DNA of 64,000 nt from Anaerococcus vaginimassiliensis (lineage in GTDB: Bacteria; Bacillota; Clostridia; Tissierellales; Peptoniphilaceae). The position numbers and the translations under genes were made by a program. The stretch spans positions 1,079,108 through 1,143,107 of the forward strand of contig NZ_LR130844.1 in the NCBI RefSeq assembly GCF_900626155.1. The letters are read 5' to 3'. Under the pieces are notes generated by a model. It did not search any database, was not told where the DNA came from, and was given only the letters and a program-made list of their open reading frames with translations. Position 1 is the first letter of the stretch; every line of letters begins with the position of its first letter. Shown here piece after piece: positions 33,111 through 44,485 of the stretch.

Positions 33111-36100
33111 ATGGCCCAATTCCATGAACAAATGTTTGGAAGAACTAAGAGAAAAAGTTTCTCCAAATTTCCTCAAGTATTAGATTTACCAAATTTATTA
33201 AAAGTCCAAAAAGATTCATATGAATGGTTTTTAAAAGAAGGTCTAGGTGAAATATTAGAAGATATTTCCCCAATTGAAGACTATAATGGAAACCTAATTC
33301 TAGAATTTATTGGCTATGAATTTGATGAAGAAACAAAATATTCTGTAAAAGAATCTAAATACAAGGATGCAACATATGCCAGAGACCTTAAGGTTAAGGC
33401 TAGACTTATAAATAAAGAAACAGAAGAAGTTAAGGAACAAGAAGTTTTCATGGGAGATTTCCCAATGATGACCGATTCAGCAACCTTCGTTATCAACGGT
33501 GCTGAGAGAGTTATTGTAAGTCAGCTTGTAAGATCTCCTGGGGTTTATTATGCGGAAGAGACAGACAAGAGCGGGGATATGATGTATTCTTCTACAGTAA
33601 TCCCTAACCGTGGTGCTTGGATTGAGTTTGATACAGATGCAAGTCATACTGTAAATGTTAGATTAGATAGAACTAGAAAACTCCCAGCTACAACCCTAGT
33701 TCGTGCGCTTTTGTTTGAAAGCGATGAAGAAATAATAAACGCTTTGGGTGATACTAAACACCTAAGAAACACTCTAGAAAAAGAAAATTCTGAAACAAGC
33801 GAAGAAGCCCTAATAGAAATATATAGAAAGCTAAAACCAGGCGATCCAGCCAGCGTTGAGTCTGCAACAAATTTAATAAACAATCTTCTATTTGATGATA
33901 GAAGATATGACCTTGCTAGAGTTGGTAGATACAAATACAACTTAAAACTTGCCCTTGCTAATAGGATTGAAGGTCTTCGTGCAAAAGACGATATCATAGA
34001 TCCAGAAACTGGAGAGTTTTTCGTAGCAGCTGGAGATGTAATATCCAAAGATACTGCTCAAGCTATTGAAAATGCAGGTGTTGTAACAGTAGATGTTATC
34101 AAAAAGGATGAATATTCCGGCGAAGATAAGGTACTTAGAGTTGTAGGAAATAACTTTGTAGATTTATATTCTTTCGAAGAGCTTAAAGATGTAGATGTAA
34201 GTGTTGATGACTTTAGCGAGAAAGTTTACTTCCCTGTTATGAGAGAAATAATAGATGAAGCAAGCTCTCCTGAAGAGATTAAAACTCTTATGGAAAGAAG
34301 AAAGAAAGAGCTCTGTCCAAAACACATCACAAAATCTGATATCCTAGCAGTAGTTAATTATCAATTTAACTTGTTTGAAGGAATTGGTTATGTTGATGAC
34401 ATCGACCACTTAGGAAACAGACGTGTCAGAGGAGTAGGTGAACTTCTTCAAAATCAATTTAGAGTAGGACTTGCCAGAATGGAAAGAGTTGTTCGTGAGA
34501 GAATGACAACTCAAGATCCAGATCTTGCAACTCCACAAGGCTTAATCAACATAAAACCTGTAACAGCAGTTATAAAAGAATTCTTTGGTTCATCCCAATT
34601 ATCCCAATTCATGGACCAAACAAACCCAATGAGCGAATTAACTCACAAGAGAAGATTATCTGCTCTTGGACCAGGTGGTTTGTCAAGAGATAGAGCTGGT
34701 GTCGAAGTAAGAGACGTACACGATTCTCACTACGGAAGAATCTGTCCAATAGAAACACCAGAAGGACCAAACATCGGTCTGATTACATCTCTAACAACTT
34801 ATGCTAGAGTAAATAAATACGGATTTATCGAAACACCTTACAGAGTTGTAAAAGAAGGTGGAGTAGTAACAGATGAAATCGACTATCTAACAGCAGATAT
34901 TGAAGATAATTTCATCATTGCTCAAGCCAACGAACCATTAGATGAAAACAATAGATTTATAAATGACAGAGTTTCTGGTCGTGGACTAAAGGGTGAAAAT
35001 GATATTTATCCAAGAGAAAAAATCCAATACATGGACGTTTCTCCTCAACAGATCGTATCTGTAGGAGCAAGCTTGATACCATTCTTGGAAAACGACGACT
35101 CTACTCGTGCACTAATGGGTGCCAACATGCAACGTCAGGCAGTTCCACTAATCAAATCTGAAGCTCCAATTGTAGCTACAGGTATAGAACACAGGGCTGC
35201 TAAAGACTCAGGTGTATGTGTAGTTTCAAGATCTAAGGGTGAAGTAGTTTACGTTGGAGATGAGCATATCAAGGTCAAAAGAGACTCTGATGGTGAAATC
35301 GAAGATTATGAATTACTAAAATTTGAAAGAGCCAACCAAGGAACAACTATTAACCAAAGACCAATCGTCAAAAGAGGAGATAAGGTTGAGGCTAATGAAA
35401 TCCTTGCAGATGGTCCATCAACAGACAATGGAGAACTTGCCCTTGGTAAAAATATCCTAATAGCCTTTACAACTTGGGAAGGATATAACTTCGAGGATGC
35501 TATGCTTCTAAACGAAGAACTTGTTATGGACGATGTCCTAACATCAGTTCACATAGAAGAGCATGAGTGTGAAGCAAGAGAAACTAAACTTGGTGCAGAA
35601 GAGATTACTAAGGATATTCCAAATGTCGGCGATGATATGAAAAAAGATCTAGACGAAAATGGAATCATTAGAATCGGTGCAGAAGTTAAGAGCGGAGACA
35701 TCCTTGTAGGTAAAGTTTCACCAAAAGGTGAGACAGAACTTTCACCAGAAGAAAGACTTCTTCGTGCAATCTTTGGAGAAAAGGCGCGTGAAGTTCGTGA
35801 TACATCTCTAAAAGTACCACACGGTGAGAGCGGAATAGTAGTTGACGTTAAAGAATACAACAAAAAAGATGGAGACGAACTATCTCCAGGTGTAAATAAA
35901 GTAATCAGAGTGTATGTAGCTGCCAAAAGAAAGATCATGGTAGGAGATAAGATGTGCGGTCGTCATGGTAACAAGGGTGTCGTATCTCGTATTCTTCCTA
36001 GAGAAGATATGCCATTCTTGCCAGACGGAACTCCACTTCAAATCTGCCTAAACCCACTAGGTATCCCAAGCCGTATGAACCTTGGTCAGGTACTAGAAGT

Positions 36101-36830
36101 TCATATGGGTCTTGCTGCAAGAACTATGGGTTGGAAGATAGCTACTCCAGTATTTGATGGAGCGCTCGATACAGAAATAGAAGAAGTATTAGAAGAAGCT
36201 AAAAAGACAGCACCTTTCGTTAATAAAACAGGTAAAATCACCCTTCGTGATGGTAGAACAGGACTTCCTTTCGAAAACCCAGTTACAGTAGGTGTAATGT
36301 ATATGCTTAAACTTCACCACATGGTTGAAGAAAAAATCCACGCAAGATCTATTGGACCATACTCACTTGTAACCCAACAACCACTAGGTGGTAAGGCGCA
36401 ATTCGGTGGTCAAAGATTTGGTGAGATGGAGGTTTGGGCACTTGAAGCTTATGGTGCAAGTCATACCCTCCAAGAAATCCTAACTGTAAAATCAGATGAT
36501 GTTACAGGAAGAGTTAAGACTTATGAATCAATAGTTAAGGGTGAAAATATTCCTGAACCAGGTACACCAGAATCATTCAAGGTTCTTGTAAAGGAACTTC
36601 AATCACTTGCCCTAGATGTAGAACTTCTTGACAATGAAGGTGAAGTAATCGAGCTTAAAGAAAATATTGATGAACAAGACAGATTTAGTCAAGTAGACAA
36701 GATCGATGCTTCAAAGATTAAAAGTATAACAGGAAATCTAGGCAAAGATACAAATAAAGAAAAAACAACTACAAAAGCTACTTCTAAAAAAGAAGGCGAA
36801 GAAAAACCAGCAAGTAAGATAGAAGAATAG
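33111..36830 (+). CDS. rpoB: DNA-directed RNA polymerase subunit beta
   Basis: A 1239-residue core polymerase subunit of the length usual for Firmicutes. The rifampicin region is intact and of sensitive type: [14 protein letters not shown] and L-T-H-K-R-R-L-S-A, with Asp, His and Ser at the classical resistance positions. The active-site [13 protein letters not shown] motif and the C-terminal [18 protein letters not shown] are present. A lysine/threonine-rich tail follows. The start is preceded by AAGGAG. rplJ-rplL are not upstream; an independent promoter is seen. Confidence 0.99.
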   Translation: MAQFHEQMFGRTKRKSFSKFPQVLDLPNLLKVQKDSYEWFLKEGLGEILEDISPIEDYNGNLILEFIGYEFDEETKYSVKESKYKDATYARDLKVKARLINKETEEVKEQEVFMGDFPMMTDSATFVINGAERVIVSQLVRSPGVYYAEETDKSGDMMYSSTVIPNRGAWIEFDTDASHTVNVRLDRTRKLPATTLVRALLFESDEEIINALGDTKHLRNTLEKENSETSEEALIEIYRKLKPGDPASVESATNLINNLLFDDRRYDLARVGRYKYNLKLALANRIEGLRAKDDIIDPETGEFFVAAGDVISKDTAQAIENAGVVTVDVIKKDEYSGEDKVLRVVGNNFVDLYSFEELKDVDVSVDDFSEKVYFPVMREIIDEASSPEEIKTLMERRKKELCPKHITKSDILAVVNYQFNLFEGIGYVDDIDHLGNRRVRGVGELLQNQFRVGLARMERVVRERMTTQDPDLATPQGLINIKPVTAVIKEFFGSSQLSQFMDQTNPMSELTHKRRLSALGPGGLSRDRAGVEVRDVHDSHYGRICPIETPEGPNIGLITSLTTYARVNKYGFIETPYRVVKEGGVVTDEIDYLTADIEDNFIIAQANEPLDENNRFINDRVSGRGLKGENDIYPREKIQYMDVSPQQIVSVGASLIPFLENDDSTRALMGANMQRQAVPLIKSEAPIVATGIEHRAAKDSGVCVVSRSKGEVVYVGDEHIKVKRDSDGEIEDYELLKFERANQGTTINQRPIVKRGDKVEANEILADGPSTDNGELALGKNILIAFTTWEGYNFEDAMLLNEELVMDDVLTSVHIEEHECEARETKLGAEEITKDIPNVGDDMKKDLDENGIIRIGAEVKSGDILVGKVSPKGETELSPEERLLRAIFGEKAREVRDTSLKVPHGESGIVVDVKEYNKKDGDELSPGVNKVIRVYVAAKRKIMVGDKMCGRHGNKGVVSRILPREDMPFLPDGTPLQICLNPLGIPSRMNLGQVLEVHMGLAARTMGWKIATPVFDGALDTEIEEVLEEAKKTAPFVNKTGKITLRDGRTGLPFENPVTVGVMYMLKLHHMVEEKIHARSIGPYSLVTQQPLGGKAQFGGQRFGEMEVWALEAYGASHTLQEILTVKSDDVTGRVKTYESIVKGENIPEPGTPESFKVLVKELQSLALDVELLDNEGEVIELKENIDEQDRFSQVDKIDASKIKSITGNLGKDTNKEKTTTKATSKKEGEEKPASKIEE

Positions 36831-36838
36831 GGGTATAA

Positions 36839-39800
36839 ATGAGCGAATTAAACCAATTTGATGGGATGAGGATGAAAATCGCATCCGCTGAAAAAATTAG
36901 ATCATGGTCTCACGGCGAAGTTAAAAAGCCTGAGACTATCAACTATAGAACCCTAAAACCAGAAAAGGATGGACTTTTCTGTGAAAAAATCTTTGGACCT
37001 ACAAAAGATTACGAATGCTCTTGTGGAAAATATAAGAGAATCAGATACAAGGGTGTTGTTTGTGAAAAATGTGGGGTAGAAGTAACAAAATCTAAAGTTC
37101 GTCGTGAAAGAATGGGCCATATTGAACTTGCAGCTCCAGTAAGTCACATATGGTATTTCAAGGGAATTCCTTCAAAGATGGGACTTCTCCTTGACATGAG
37201 CCCAAGAGTTTTAGAGAAAATCTTATACTTTGCATCTTATGTAGTAATCAACCCAGGTTCAACAGACCTAATGGAAAAACAAGAAATCTCTGAAAATGAA
37301 TACCAAGATGTCCTAGAAGCTTATCCAGATGACATGGAATTTAAGGCTGCTATGGGAGCTGAAGCTGTAAAAGAGCTTTTATCAAACATTGACCTTAAGA
37401 GAGAATATGAACTTCTACTAAAGGAACTTGACGAATCAACAGGTCAAAAGAAGGTTAGAGTTTCAAGAAGACTTGAAGTTGTAGATGCATTTTTAACAAG
37501 CGGCAACAAACCGGAATGGATGATTCTAGATGTTCTTCCAGTAATGCCACCAGAGTTAAGACCAATGGTTCAACTTGAAGGTGGAAGATTTGCAACAAGT
37601 GACTTAAACGACCTTTACAGAAGAGTAATCAACAGAAATAACAGACTAAAAAGACTACTAGATATTGGAGCTCCTGAAATCATCGTTCGTAACGAAAAAA
37701 GAATGCTCCAAGAAGCTGTTGATGCTCTAATAGATAATGGTAGAAGAGGACGTGCTGTAACAGGTGCATCTAACAGAAACATGAAATCTCTATCTGACCT
37801 ACTTAAAGGAAAATCAGGTAGATTTAGACAAAACCTTCTAGGTAAGAGGGTAGACTATTCAGGTCGTTCAGTAATCGTTGTTGGACCAGACCTTAAATTT
37901 AATCAATGTGGACTTCCTCAAGAAATGGCACTTGAGTTATTCAAACCATTTATCATGAACAAGGTAGTAGATAGTGGAATAAGCCACAACCTAAAATCTG
38001 CTAAAAAAATGGTAGAGAAAAAAGACCCAAGAGTATATGAAATCCTAGAAGAAGTTATTAAAGATCACCCAGTACTACTAAACCGTGCCCCTACTCTACA
38101 CAGACTTGGTATCCAAGCATTTGAGCCAAAACTTGTAGAAGGTAAGGCAATTAAACTTCATCCACTTGCTTGTAACGCCTTTAACGCCGACTTCGATGGA
38201 GACCAAATGGCTATCCACTTACCTCTATCAAACGAAGCACAAATAGAAGCAAGACTCTTGATGATGTCAACAAATAACATTCTTGGTCTAAAAGATGGAA
38301 AGCCAATCACAACTCCATCTCAAGATATGGTTCTTGGTGCATATTACTTAACAACAATCAAAGAAGGTGCCAAGGGCGAAGGAATGGTATTTGAATCTAT
38401 AGATGAAATGATGAAGGCTCTAACAGCAGGATATGTTGAATACCAATCTAGGGTTTCAGTTAGAATCAAAAAAGATCCACAAGATCCAGGAAAAGTCGTT
38501 GAATCATCAGTAGGTAGATTTATCTACAATCAAGGAATCCCACAAGATCTTGGCTATGTAAACAGAAAAGAAGATCCATACTCTCTAGAAATAGATACAG
38601 TTGCAGATTCTGGAACATTAAAAGATATAGTAGATAAATGTTTCAGAAAACACGGCAATATCAAAACAGCAGAAGTGCTTGATTATATCAAACACACAGG
38701 CTATAAATACTCAACCCTATCAGGACTAACTGTATCAATGTCAGACGTTAACATTCCAAAAGAAAAATGGGATCTAATAGGAAAAGCTGACGATGAAGTT
38801 GATAAATACGATAAACTTTACAGAAGAGGTCTAATAACAGATCAAGAAAGATACGAAAAAGTAATAGATATTTGGGGCAAGACAACAAACCTTGTAACAG
38901 ATGCTTTGCTTAACGACCTAAAATCAGATAACAACATCAAGATATTTGCTGACTCTGGTGCCCGTGGTTCTACAAACCAAATCAGACAGCTAGGTGGTAT
39001 GCGTGGACTTATGAGTCAGGCCGATGGTAAAATCATTGAAATTCCAATCAAGGCTAACTTTAGAGAAGGTCTTTCTGTACAAGAATACTTTATCTCAACC
39101 CACGGATCTCGTAAGGGTCTAACAGATACTGCTCTTAGAACTGCCGATTCAGGTTACCTAACTAGAAGAATGGTAGATATCTCTCAAGACGTTATCGTAA
39201 CAGAAGATGATTGTCATACAGACGGCTATGTTGTAGCTCACGAATTTAAGGACGGAAACGAACTTATAGAAAATCTTCAAACAAGAATTACCGGTAGAAC
39301 ATCTTTTGAAGAAATCAAGGATGAAAACGGAGAAGTTATTGTTCACAAAGATGAGCTAATAGATGAAGATATGGCTGAAAAGATAATTGATGCTGGTATA
39401 AAAGAAGTTAAACTTCGTTCAGTACTTGAATGTAAGGCTAAACACGGTGTATGTGCAGCATGCTACGGTAGAAACCTTGCAACAGGAAAACATGTCAACG
39501 CAGGAGAAGCTGTTGGAATTATCGCTGCTCAATCAATCGGTGAGCCAGGTACTCAGCTAACCATGAGAACCTTCCACTCAGGTGGTATCGCAGGAGTTGG
39601 AATTACTCAAGGTCTTCCAAGGGTTGAAGAGTTATTTGAAGCTAGAAAACCTAAGGGACTTGCATATATTGCAGAAAACTCAGGTACAGTAACACTTATC
39701 CAAAATGAAAAGAAAACAGACGTTGAAATCTTATCAGAAGATGGCTTTGCTAAAAAATACAACATTCCATTCGGTGCAAGAATTCTTGTAAAAGATGGAG

Positions 39801-40405
39801 ACGTAGTGACTAAGGGAGACCAACTAACAGAAGGTTCTCTAGATCCACATGATGTATTAAATGTACTAGGTAAAGTCGGAGTACAAGATTATATAACCAA
39901 AGAAGTCCAAAAAGTATACAGGCTTCAAGGTGTAGAAATCGACGATAGACATATAGAAGTAATAGCTCGTCAAATGCTTAAGAAAGTCAAAATTGATGAA
40001 TCTGGAGATACCAAATTCCTACCAGGATCTCTTCAAGATAGACGTGAAGTCGATATAGAAAACGAAAGAATGATTGAAGAAGGCAAAGAGGCTGCAACAT
40101 ATACCCAAGAGCTTTTAGGAATAACAAAAGCATCTCTAGCCACAGAAAGCTGGCTATCAGCTGCATCCTTCCAAGAAACAACAAGAGTTCTTACAGATGC
40201 ATCAATCAAGGGTAAAATAGACGACCTCAAGGGACTAAAAGAAAATATCATCATCGGTAAACTAATCCCTGCAGGTACAGGACTAAAAACCTACAACGAC
40301 GTAGAAATCGACTATGAAACAAAAGAAGCAGAAGACGCACAAATAGCTATGAATATAGAAGCTATCGAAGAAGAAGCTGAAAGCGAAGAAGCTATACAAA
40401 AATAA
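36839..40405 (+). CDS. rpoC: DNA-directed RNA polymerase subunit beta'
   Basis: A 1188-residue subunit, eight bases after rpoB and co-transcribed. The N-terminal zinc ribbon (C-S-C-G-K then V-C-E-K-C-G, about residues 60-78) is complete. The catalytic NADFDGDQM motif with its three Mg-binding aspartates lies around residue 449-457. The second zinc site ([11 protein letters not shown]) and the trigger-loop/bridge-helix region with [13 protein letters not shown] are present. It ends in an acidic tail. SD is weak (GGGGTATAA). Confidence 0.99.
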   Translation: MSELNQFDGMRMKIASAEKIRSWSHGEVKKPETINYRTLKPEKDGLFCEKIFGPTKDYECSCGKYKRIRYKGVVCEKCGVEVTKSKVRRERMGHIELAAPVSHIWYFKGIPSKMGLLLDMSPRVLEKILYFASYVVINPGSTDLMEKQEISENEYQDVLEAYPDDMEFKAAMGAEAVKELLSNIDLKREYELLLKELDESTGQKKVRVSRRLEVVDAFLTSGNKPEWMILDVLPVMPPELRPMVQLEGGRFATSDLNDLYRRVINRNNRLKRLLDIGAPEIIVRNEKRMLQEAVDALIDNGRRGRAVTGASNRNMKSLSDLLKGKSGRFRQNLLGKRVDYSGRSVIVVGPDLKFNQCGLPQEMALELFKPFIMNKVVDSGISHNLKSAKKMVEKKDPRVYEILEEVIKDHPVLLNRAPTLHRLGIQAFEPKLVEGKAIKLHPLACNAFNADFDGDQMAIHLPLSNEAQIEARLLMMSTNNILGLKDGKPITTPSQDMVLGAYYLTTIKEGAKGEGMVFESIDEMMKALTAGYVEYQSRVSVRIKKDPQDPGKVVESSVGRFIYNQGIPQDLGYVNRKEDPYSLEIDTVADSGTLKDIVDKCFRKHGNIKTAEVLDYIKHTGYKYSTLSGLTVSMSDVNIPKEKWDLIGKADDEVDKYDKLYRRGLITDQERYEKVIDIWGKTTNLVTDALLNDLKSDNNIKIFADSGARGSTNQIRQLGGMRGLMSQADGKIIEIPIKANFREGLSVQEYFISTHGSRKGLTDTALRTADSGYLTRRMVDISQDVIVTEDDCHTDGYVVAHEFKDGNELIENLQTRITGRTSFEEIKDENGEVIVHKDELIDEDMAEKIIDAGIKEVKLRSVLECKAKHGVCAACYGRNLATGKHVNAGEAVGIIAAQSIGEPGTQLTMRTFHSGGIAGVGITQGLPRVEELFEARKPKGLAYIAENSGTVTLIQNEKKTDVEILSEDGFAKKYNIPFGARILVKDGDVVTKGDQLTEGSLDPHDVLNVLGKVGVQDYITKEVQKVYRLQGVEIDDRHIEVIARQMLKKVKIDESGDTKFLPGSLQDRREVDIENERMIEEGKEAATYTQELLGITKASLATESWLSAASFQETTRVLTDASIKGKIDDLKGLKENIIIGKLIPAGTGLKTYNDVEIDYETKEAEDAQIAMNIEAIEEEAESEEAIQK

Positions 40406-40410
40406 AACTA

Positions 40411-40433
40411 AGGCCCGAGCAATCGGGCTTTTC
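40411..40433 (+). terminator. Terminator of rpoB-rpoC
   Basis: GCCCGA and TCGGGC around a 4-base loop, followed by TTTTC. It closes the operon directly after rpoC. Confidence 0.85.
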
Positions 40434-40565
40434 TTGTGGCTAAATTTATTTTTCTTCGTTTGGTATTGATAAAAATATAATATATTAGATTGAATATGAT
40501 AGATTATGAATTTAGTTTCCTGACTATAATTTGAGAGAATTGTAAATTTCAATTGTAAAATTAAC

Positions 40566-41330
40566 CTAGACAGAATACACTAAATTCATAAATTCTTCTA
40601 ACGGTGTTTTGTAGTTCAAAAACTTTCTTGGGATATTGTTTCTGTAGCTATCTACAGAAACAATATCCTATTCACTTTTTATCCTAAAGTCAGTTTGTTT
40701 TGGTAGTCCATCTTTCCTTAATAAGCCATTTGAATTTTCATTCAATCTTCTTTGGCTTGGGCAGCCTGGATCTGCAAAGAATATTGATATATCATGTTTA
40801 TTACATATATTTTTCCCATTTGAGAATTCTTTACCACAGTCAAATGACATGGATTTTACCAATTTTATTGGAATTTGTTTTAACCATTTATCTAATCTTT
40901 CTGCTATACTTTTAGCTGTACTATTTTTTGGTTTTAGGGTTACTATTGCCTTAGATACTTTTTCAACTATGGTTACCACGAGTTTTTATGATCTTTCCCA
41001 ACAATTGCATCTCCCTCAAAGTGACCAAATTCAGTGGTAAAGTTTGGATAGTATTTATTTCTATCATGGATGATTCTTTTAAAGGCATGTTTTCCTCTTT
41101 TTTCAGCACTAGCATTCTTTTTTCTTTTACCCTTCATTGGTAGAAGTTTTACTTCTAAAGTTTCATCTTTGAACCTCTATAAAGTGTTCTTGAACCCAAT
41201 GATAGTTTTATTTCATCTCTACCTATTATTACATCAGGAGTCCATTCTTTACTTATTTATCAAGAATATAATCATGTTCTTGATTACTTAATGTGTGATC
41301 GGCATGAGCATATTCTAATAGGTGGAAGTT
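40566..41330 (-). pseudogene. Degenerate IS30-family transposase
   Basis: Read on the minus strand, three frames together give IS30-type blocks: an upstream piece ending E-W-T-P-D-V-I-I-G-R, a middle DDE piece (40668-40979) with D-C-G-K-E-F-S-N-G and F-F-A-D-P-G-C-P-S-Q-R, then L-N-E-N-S-N-G-L-L-R-K, and the C-terminal end N-N-I-P-R-K-F-L-N-Y-K-T-P-L-E-E-F with a stop at 40566. Several frameshifts and stops break it, the N-terminal DNA-binding part is missing and no intact terminal repeats were seen. It is the first item in the DNA separating rpoC from rpsL. Confidence 0.85.
40631..40668. repeat. Perfect 17-bp palindrome inside the IS30 remnant
   Basis: GGATATTGTTTCTGTAG (40631-40647), CTAT, then CTACAGAAACAATATCC (40652-40668). 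The rightward-reading arm is an inverted copy of the transposase codons for Y-R-N-N-I at the other arm, so it arose by local inverted duplication, breaking the frame. Confidence 0.85.
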
Positions 41331-41866
41331 CTAAGTGTACACGGTAGTGGGAAACACATAGCCAAAGGCAAGGGCTGCTAGACTTAGGAGAGATCCAGCA
41401 GAATCGGAAGCAAGAAAAATTTTTCTGGGATTTACATTAAGCCTGATAGATTTTTCGTAAATATAGATAATTCCATCGAGGACGTCATCCACATGGATTT
41501 TTAAAGTAACCCTCGGCAAAAGCCTGTAGTTTATATTAACCACATTCCCCCCCCTCTTAGTAAGAGAAATACAAAACTCCTAAGAAATCTCCTTAGTCTC
41601 ATAAACAGTCCACCTCCTTGAAAATAAAGAAGGCTAGGAAGAGATTTTTCAGAAACTTTTCCATAATAAATATCAAAGTCATGGTACAAATCCCCATCGC
41701 TATTATAGGAAAGGTCGGAGGGGATTTCAATGCCATCAGTAGAATAAGAAGTATGTGCCAGACGCTTGCAATCTTTTTCCCCTAAAATTTTAATAATATC
41801 TTTTAAACCAAAATCAAGATACATATCACAAGTCATATAATCTTCCTTTATTATAATATGAATCAT
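41331..41866 (-). pseudogene. Truncated, frameshifted alpha/beta hydrolase (HSL-type esterase)
   Basis: The 5' part (41866 down to about 41625) encodes a normal N-terminus up to the oxyanion-hole region Y-F-Q-G-G-G-L. The frame then shifts: the conserved continuation E-F-C-I-S-L-T-K-R-G-G-N-V-V-N-I-N-Y-R-L-L-P is in another frame with a TAG at 41580-41582, and goes on to the nucleophile elbow A-S-D-S-A-G-S. The C-terminal half with the catalytic Asp and His is absent, cut at the junction with the IS30 remnant. It cannot be an active esterase. Confidence 0.8.
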
Positions 41867-41977
41867 TATATTAGTTTTACAAAGGATGTAAATCTGATAT
41901 TAACTATTAAATAATATTTTATAACTATATACGGTGATTTTAACAAATGTTAACAATGAATGTAGAAATAAGTGTAA

Positions 41978-42006
41978 TTGACCACAGTTTTAACCTATTA
42001 TATAAT
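41978..42006 (+). promoter_or_regulatory. Predicted sigma-A promoter of the galactitol-type PTS operon
   Basis: TTGACC (41978-41983), 17-base spacer, TATAAT (42001-42006), about 40 bases before the regulator's ribosome-binding site. Confidence 0.7.
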
Positions 42007-42052
42007 TGGGTCAAATAGATGATCTATTATTTAATCTTAGGGTGGTGATACA

Positions 42053-43996
42053 ATCGAAAGACAATACAAGATATTAAAAATTCTATCTAATCATAATGAA
42101 CCTATTTCATCTAGGAAATTAAGTGATTACTTGCAAGTGTCTAGGAGAACGGTTTTTAAAGATATCGATAGTTTGAGAACAATAGCAAATAGATACAATA
42201 TAGATATTGTTAATATTCCTTCGAAGGGAATCTTGCTTAAAACAAATGATACTGAAAATATTTTAAAATTAGAGAAAAAGATTAAAGGAAGAATAGATAG
42301 TGATAATTACTCTGTCGATAATAGGAGAGTTTACATTATCAAGCAGCTTTTCTTGACACATAACAATCTAACCTTAGAGAGTTTATCTGAAGAATATCTT
42401 GTAAGTAAAACTTCAATTTATAATGATATAAAGGTTATTAATAAAGTAATAGAAGGATATGGATCAAAAATAGTTTCAAATACATCAGGAATTGAGTTAA
42501 TCGGAGACGAGCTAAATATTCAACGCTCTTTAATAGAGATAATATTTCATTATTCAGATAAGGTTTCATACTTAAGTTCCATAAATAAAGCTCAGTTGGC
42601 ATTTTTTGATGAAATTATAGTTAATAGCATATACGAAGAATTGTTTCTTAATAGTAAAGATTTGATAGAAAATCTCCCTGATTACTATATTCAATCATTC
42701 CTGACATCTGTATTTACATTATGTTCTAGAGTTAAGATAGGATATCATATTGAGGATGATTTTAACTATAATAATCCTGACTTTGAGGATAGTGAATCAG
42801 AGACAGTCAAAAGTTTTGTTGATTTTTTAAAAGATGAGCTAAAGCTTAATTTAGAGCCTAAGGATATCACATATCTTAAAAAACAACTTTATGCCCATAG
42901 GCTGGTGGATAAACAAATAGGCTACAGAACTGATAATTCTTTCATAGTAAATAAATTTATTGGAAGGATTAGCAAGATTGAAGGGGTTGATTTTAGTAAT
43001 AATAAAGAGTTGGTTAAGGCACTCTCATATCATATATCAGCTATGGTTGAAAGATTAAAGCTAGGTATTCATATACAAAATCCTCTGTTGAAAAGTTTGC
43101 GTCAAGAGTACAAAACATTATTTAGTATAATTTGGTATTCGGCTAATACACTGGAGGACTTCTTTAAAATAAAGATGAATGACGATGAAGTATCTCTGAT
43201 TTTAATACATTTTCAAATCCAGATAGAAGCCTTAAACAAAGCTAATAATATTTTAGTTGTATGCCAATATGGAGTTTCATGTGCTCAGCTTATATATAAC
43301 AAAGTAAGAGGATTTCTTCCAGAAAAAGATAACTTATCAGTGAAAACATTAGATGATTTGAGAAAAAGTGATTTAAGTGATGTAGATTTTATTATTTCAT
43401 CTATAAATTTAGACTATTTAGATTTAGATATACCTTATGTTTTTGTTAATCCTGTAATTAATAATGATGACTATATAAAAATAATATCTGAATATACAAA
43501 ATTATTTAGTATGGAACATCAGATAAAGAAAGGCAAGATAAATATTGAAGGTAAAAATGATATAGACATTGCCCAGCTAATATCATTAGAAACTATATTT
43601 TTGAGCAAAGAATTTGAGAATAAAGAAAAATTAATCGAATATATTGGTAATTCATTAAAGAAAAATAAATTTGTTGAAGATTCTTACTTGAATTCTATCT
43701 TTGCTAGAGAAGCTATAGGAATTACCGCATTAGAATATGGGGTAGCTTTACCTCATGCAAGCTCAAAAACAGTTAAAAAAACCCATATAGCAATATGTAC
43801 TCTTAAGAGTCCTATTGACTGGGATGGGGTTCCGACATCATTAGTTATTTTTATGAATTTTGAAGATGATGAAGAAGAAAATATTCGCTTTGTAGTAGAT
43901 AAAATATATAAAAAGATAAACTCGAAAGATAAAGTAAATAAATTGGTAGGATTTAATAGCCCTAAGGAATTAATAGAAGAAATTAGAAGTATATGA
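42053..43996 (+). CDS. PRD-containing transcriptional activator with EIIB- and EIIA-like domains (MtlR/LicR type); no standard start codon
   Basis: About 647 residues from the likely start. Domains: N-terminal HTH (Y-K-I-L-K-I-L to T-V-F-K-D-I, residues about 5-45) and a second HTH, two PTS regulation domains (about 190-420), an EIIB-like domain with V-V-C-Q-Y-G-V-S-C-A-Q (about 430), and an EIIA-like domain with A-L-P-H-A-S-S (about 565), whose His and Cys can be phosphorylated. The HTH begins well before the first TTG (42131), yet no ATG, GTG or TTG lies in frame between the stop at 42038 and 42131. AGGGTGGTG is placed to serve ATC at 42053. It should activate the PTS operon that follows. 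Start uncertain; a sequence error is possible. Confidence 0.85.
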   Translation: MERQYKILKILSNHNEPISSRKLSDYLQVSRRTVFKDIDSLRTIANRYNIDIVNIPSKGILLKTNDTENILKLEKKIKGRIDSDNYSVDNRRVYIIKQLFLTHNNLTLESLSEEYLVSKTSIYNDIKVINKVIEGYGSKIVSNTSGIELIGDELNIQRSLIEIIFHYSDKVSYLSSINKAQLAFFDEIIVNSIYEELFLNSKDLIENLPDYYIQSFLTSVFTLCSRVKIGYHIEDDFNYNNPDFEDSESETVKSFVDFLKDELKLNLEPKDITYLKKQLYAHRLVDKQIGYRTDNSFIVNKFIGRISKIEGVDFSNNKELVKALSYHISAMVERLKLGIHIQNPLLKSLRQEYKTLFSIIWYSANTLEDFFKIKMNDDEVSLILIHFQIQIEALNKANNILVVCQYGVSCAQLIYNKVRGFLPEKDNLSVKTLDDLRKSDLSDVDFIISSINLDYLDLDIPYVFVNPVINNDDYIKIISEYTKLFSMEHQIKKGKINIEGKNDIDIAQLISLETIFLSKEFENKEKLIEYIGNSLKKNKFVEDSYLNSIFAREAIGITALEYGVALPHASSKTVKKTHIAICTLKSPIDWDGVPTSLVIFMNFEDDEEENIRFVVDKIYKKINSKDKVNKLVGFNSPKELIEEIRSI

Positions 43997-44003
43997 GGTG
44001 AAA

Positions 44004-44459
44004 ATGTATTTTAATAAGAATTTAATAAATACTTTTGTAAGCGTTGATAGTCAGGATGAGTTATTTAAATTTATGTCAGATTGTTTAAATAAGAGTGGAT
44101 GTGTAAAAGATTCTTTTTATGATGGAATAATAAGTAGAGAAGCTGAGTATCCAACAGGTATACAAATAGGAAATGTTGGATTTGCTATACCACATACTGA
44201 CTCAAAACACGTTTTGGAGTCACAAATTTGTTTCGCATCTTTAAAAAAACCAATGGATTTTGCGGACATGACAGATGTTAATAATAAATTCCCTGTCAAT
44301 TTAGTATTTATGCTTGCTATGAAGGAACCTGGCGATCAAATAAAAACCTTACAAAAATTAATGGAAGTATTTGCTAATGAGGAAGTTATAAATTTCCTTC
44401 TAAAATCAGATGATAAGGATCAAATTCTAAATATTTTAAAAGAGAATGGAATTGACTAA
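44004..44459 (+). CDS. PTS EIIA component, galactitol/fructose type
   Basis: A protein of 151 residues of the PTS EIIA type 2 fold. The phospho-acceptor His is in G-F-A-I-P-H-T-D-S (about residue 57). It takes phosphate from HPr and passes it to the EIIB encoded at 45852. The ATG at 44004 is preferred because GAGGTGA precedes it closely; the GTG at 43998 lies within that SD. It starts seven bases after the regulator's stop. Confidence 0.88.
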   Translation: MYFNKNLINTFVSVDSQDELFKFMSDCLNKSGCVKDSFYDGIISREAEYPTGIQIGNVGFAIPHTDSKHVLESQICFASLKKPMDFADMTDVNNKFPVNLVFMLAMKEPGDQIKTLQKLMEVFANEEVINFLLKSDDKDQILNILKENGID

Positions 44460-44485
44460 AAATATAGTTTATCAAGGAGGATAAA

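Noticed and set aside
40700..41291. Several plus-strand frames across the IS30 remnant
   Set aside because: They are antisense to the degenerate transposase, whose conserved blocks are all on the minus strand.
41545..41560. Run of eight C on the plus strand in the esterase remnant, as a possible phase-variation switch
   Set aside because: The conserved frame K-R-G-G-N-V-V-N-I-N-Y-R reads correctly through the run with eight bases. The gene is instead broken by a frameshift upstream, a stop codon and truncation.
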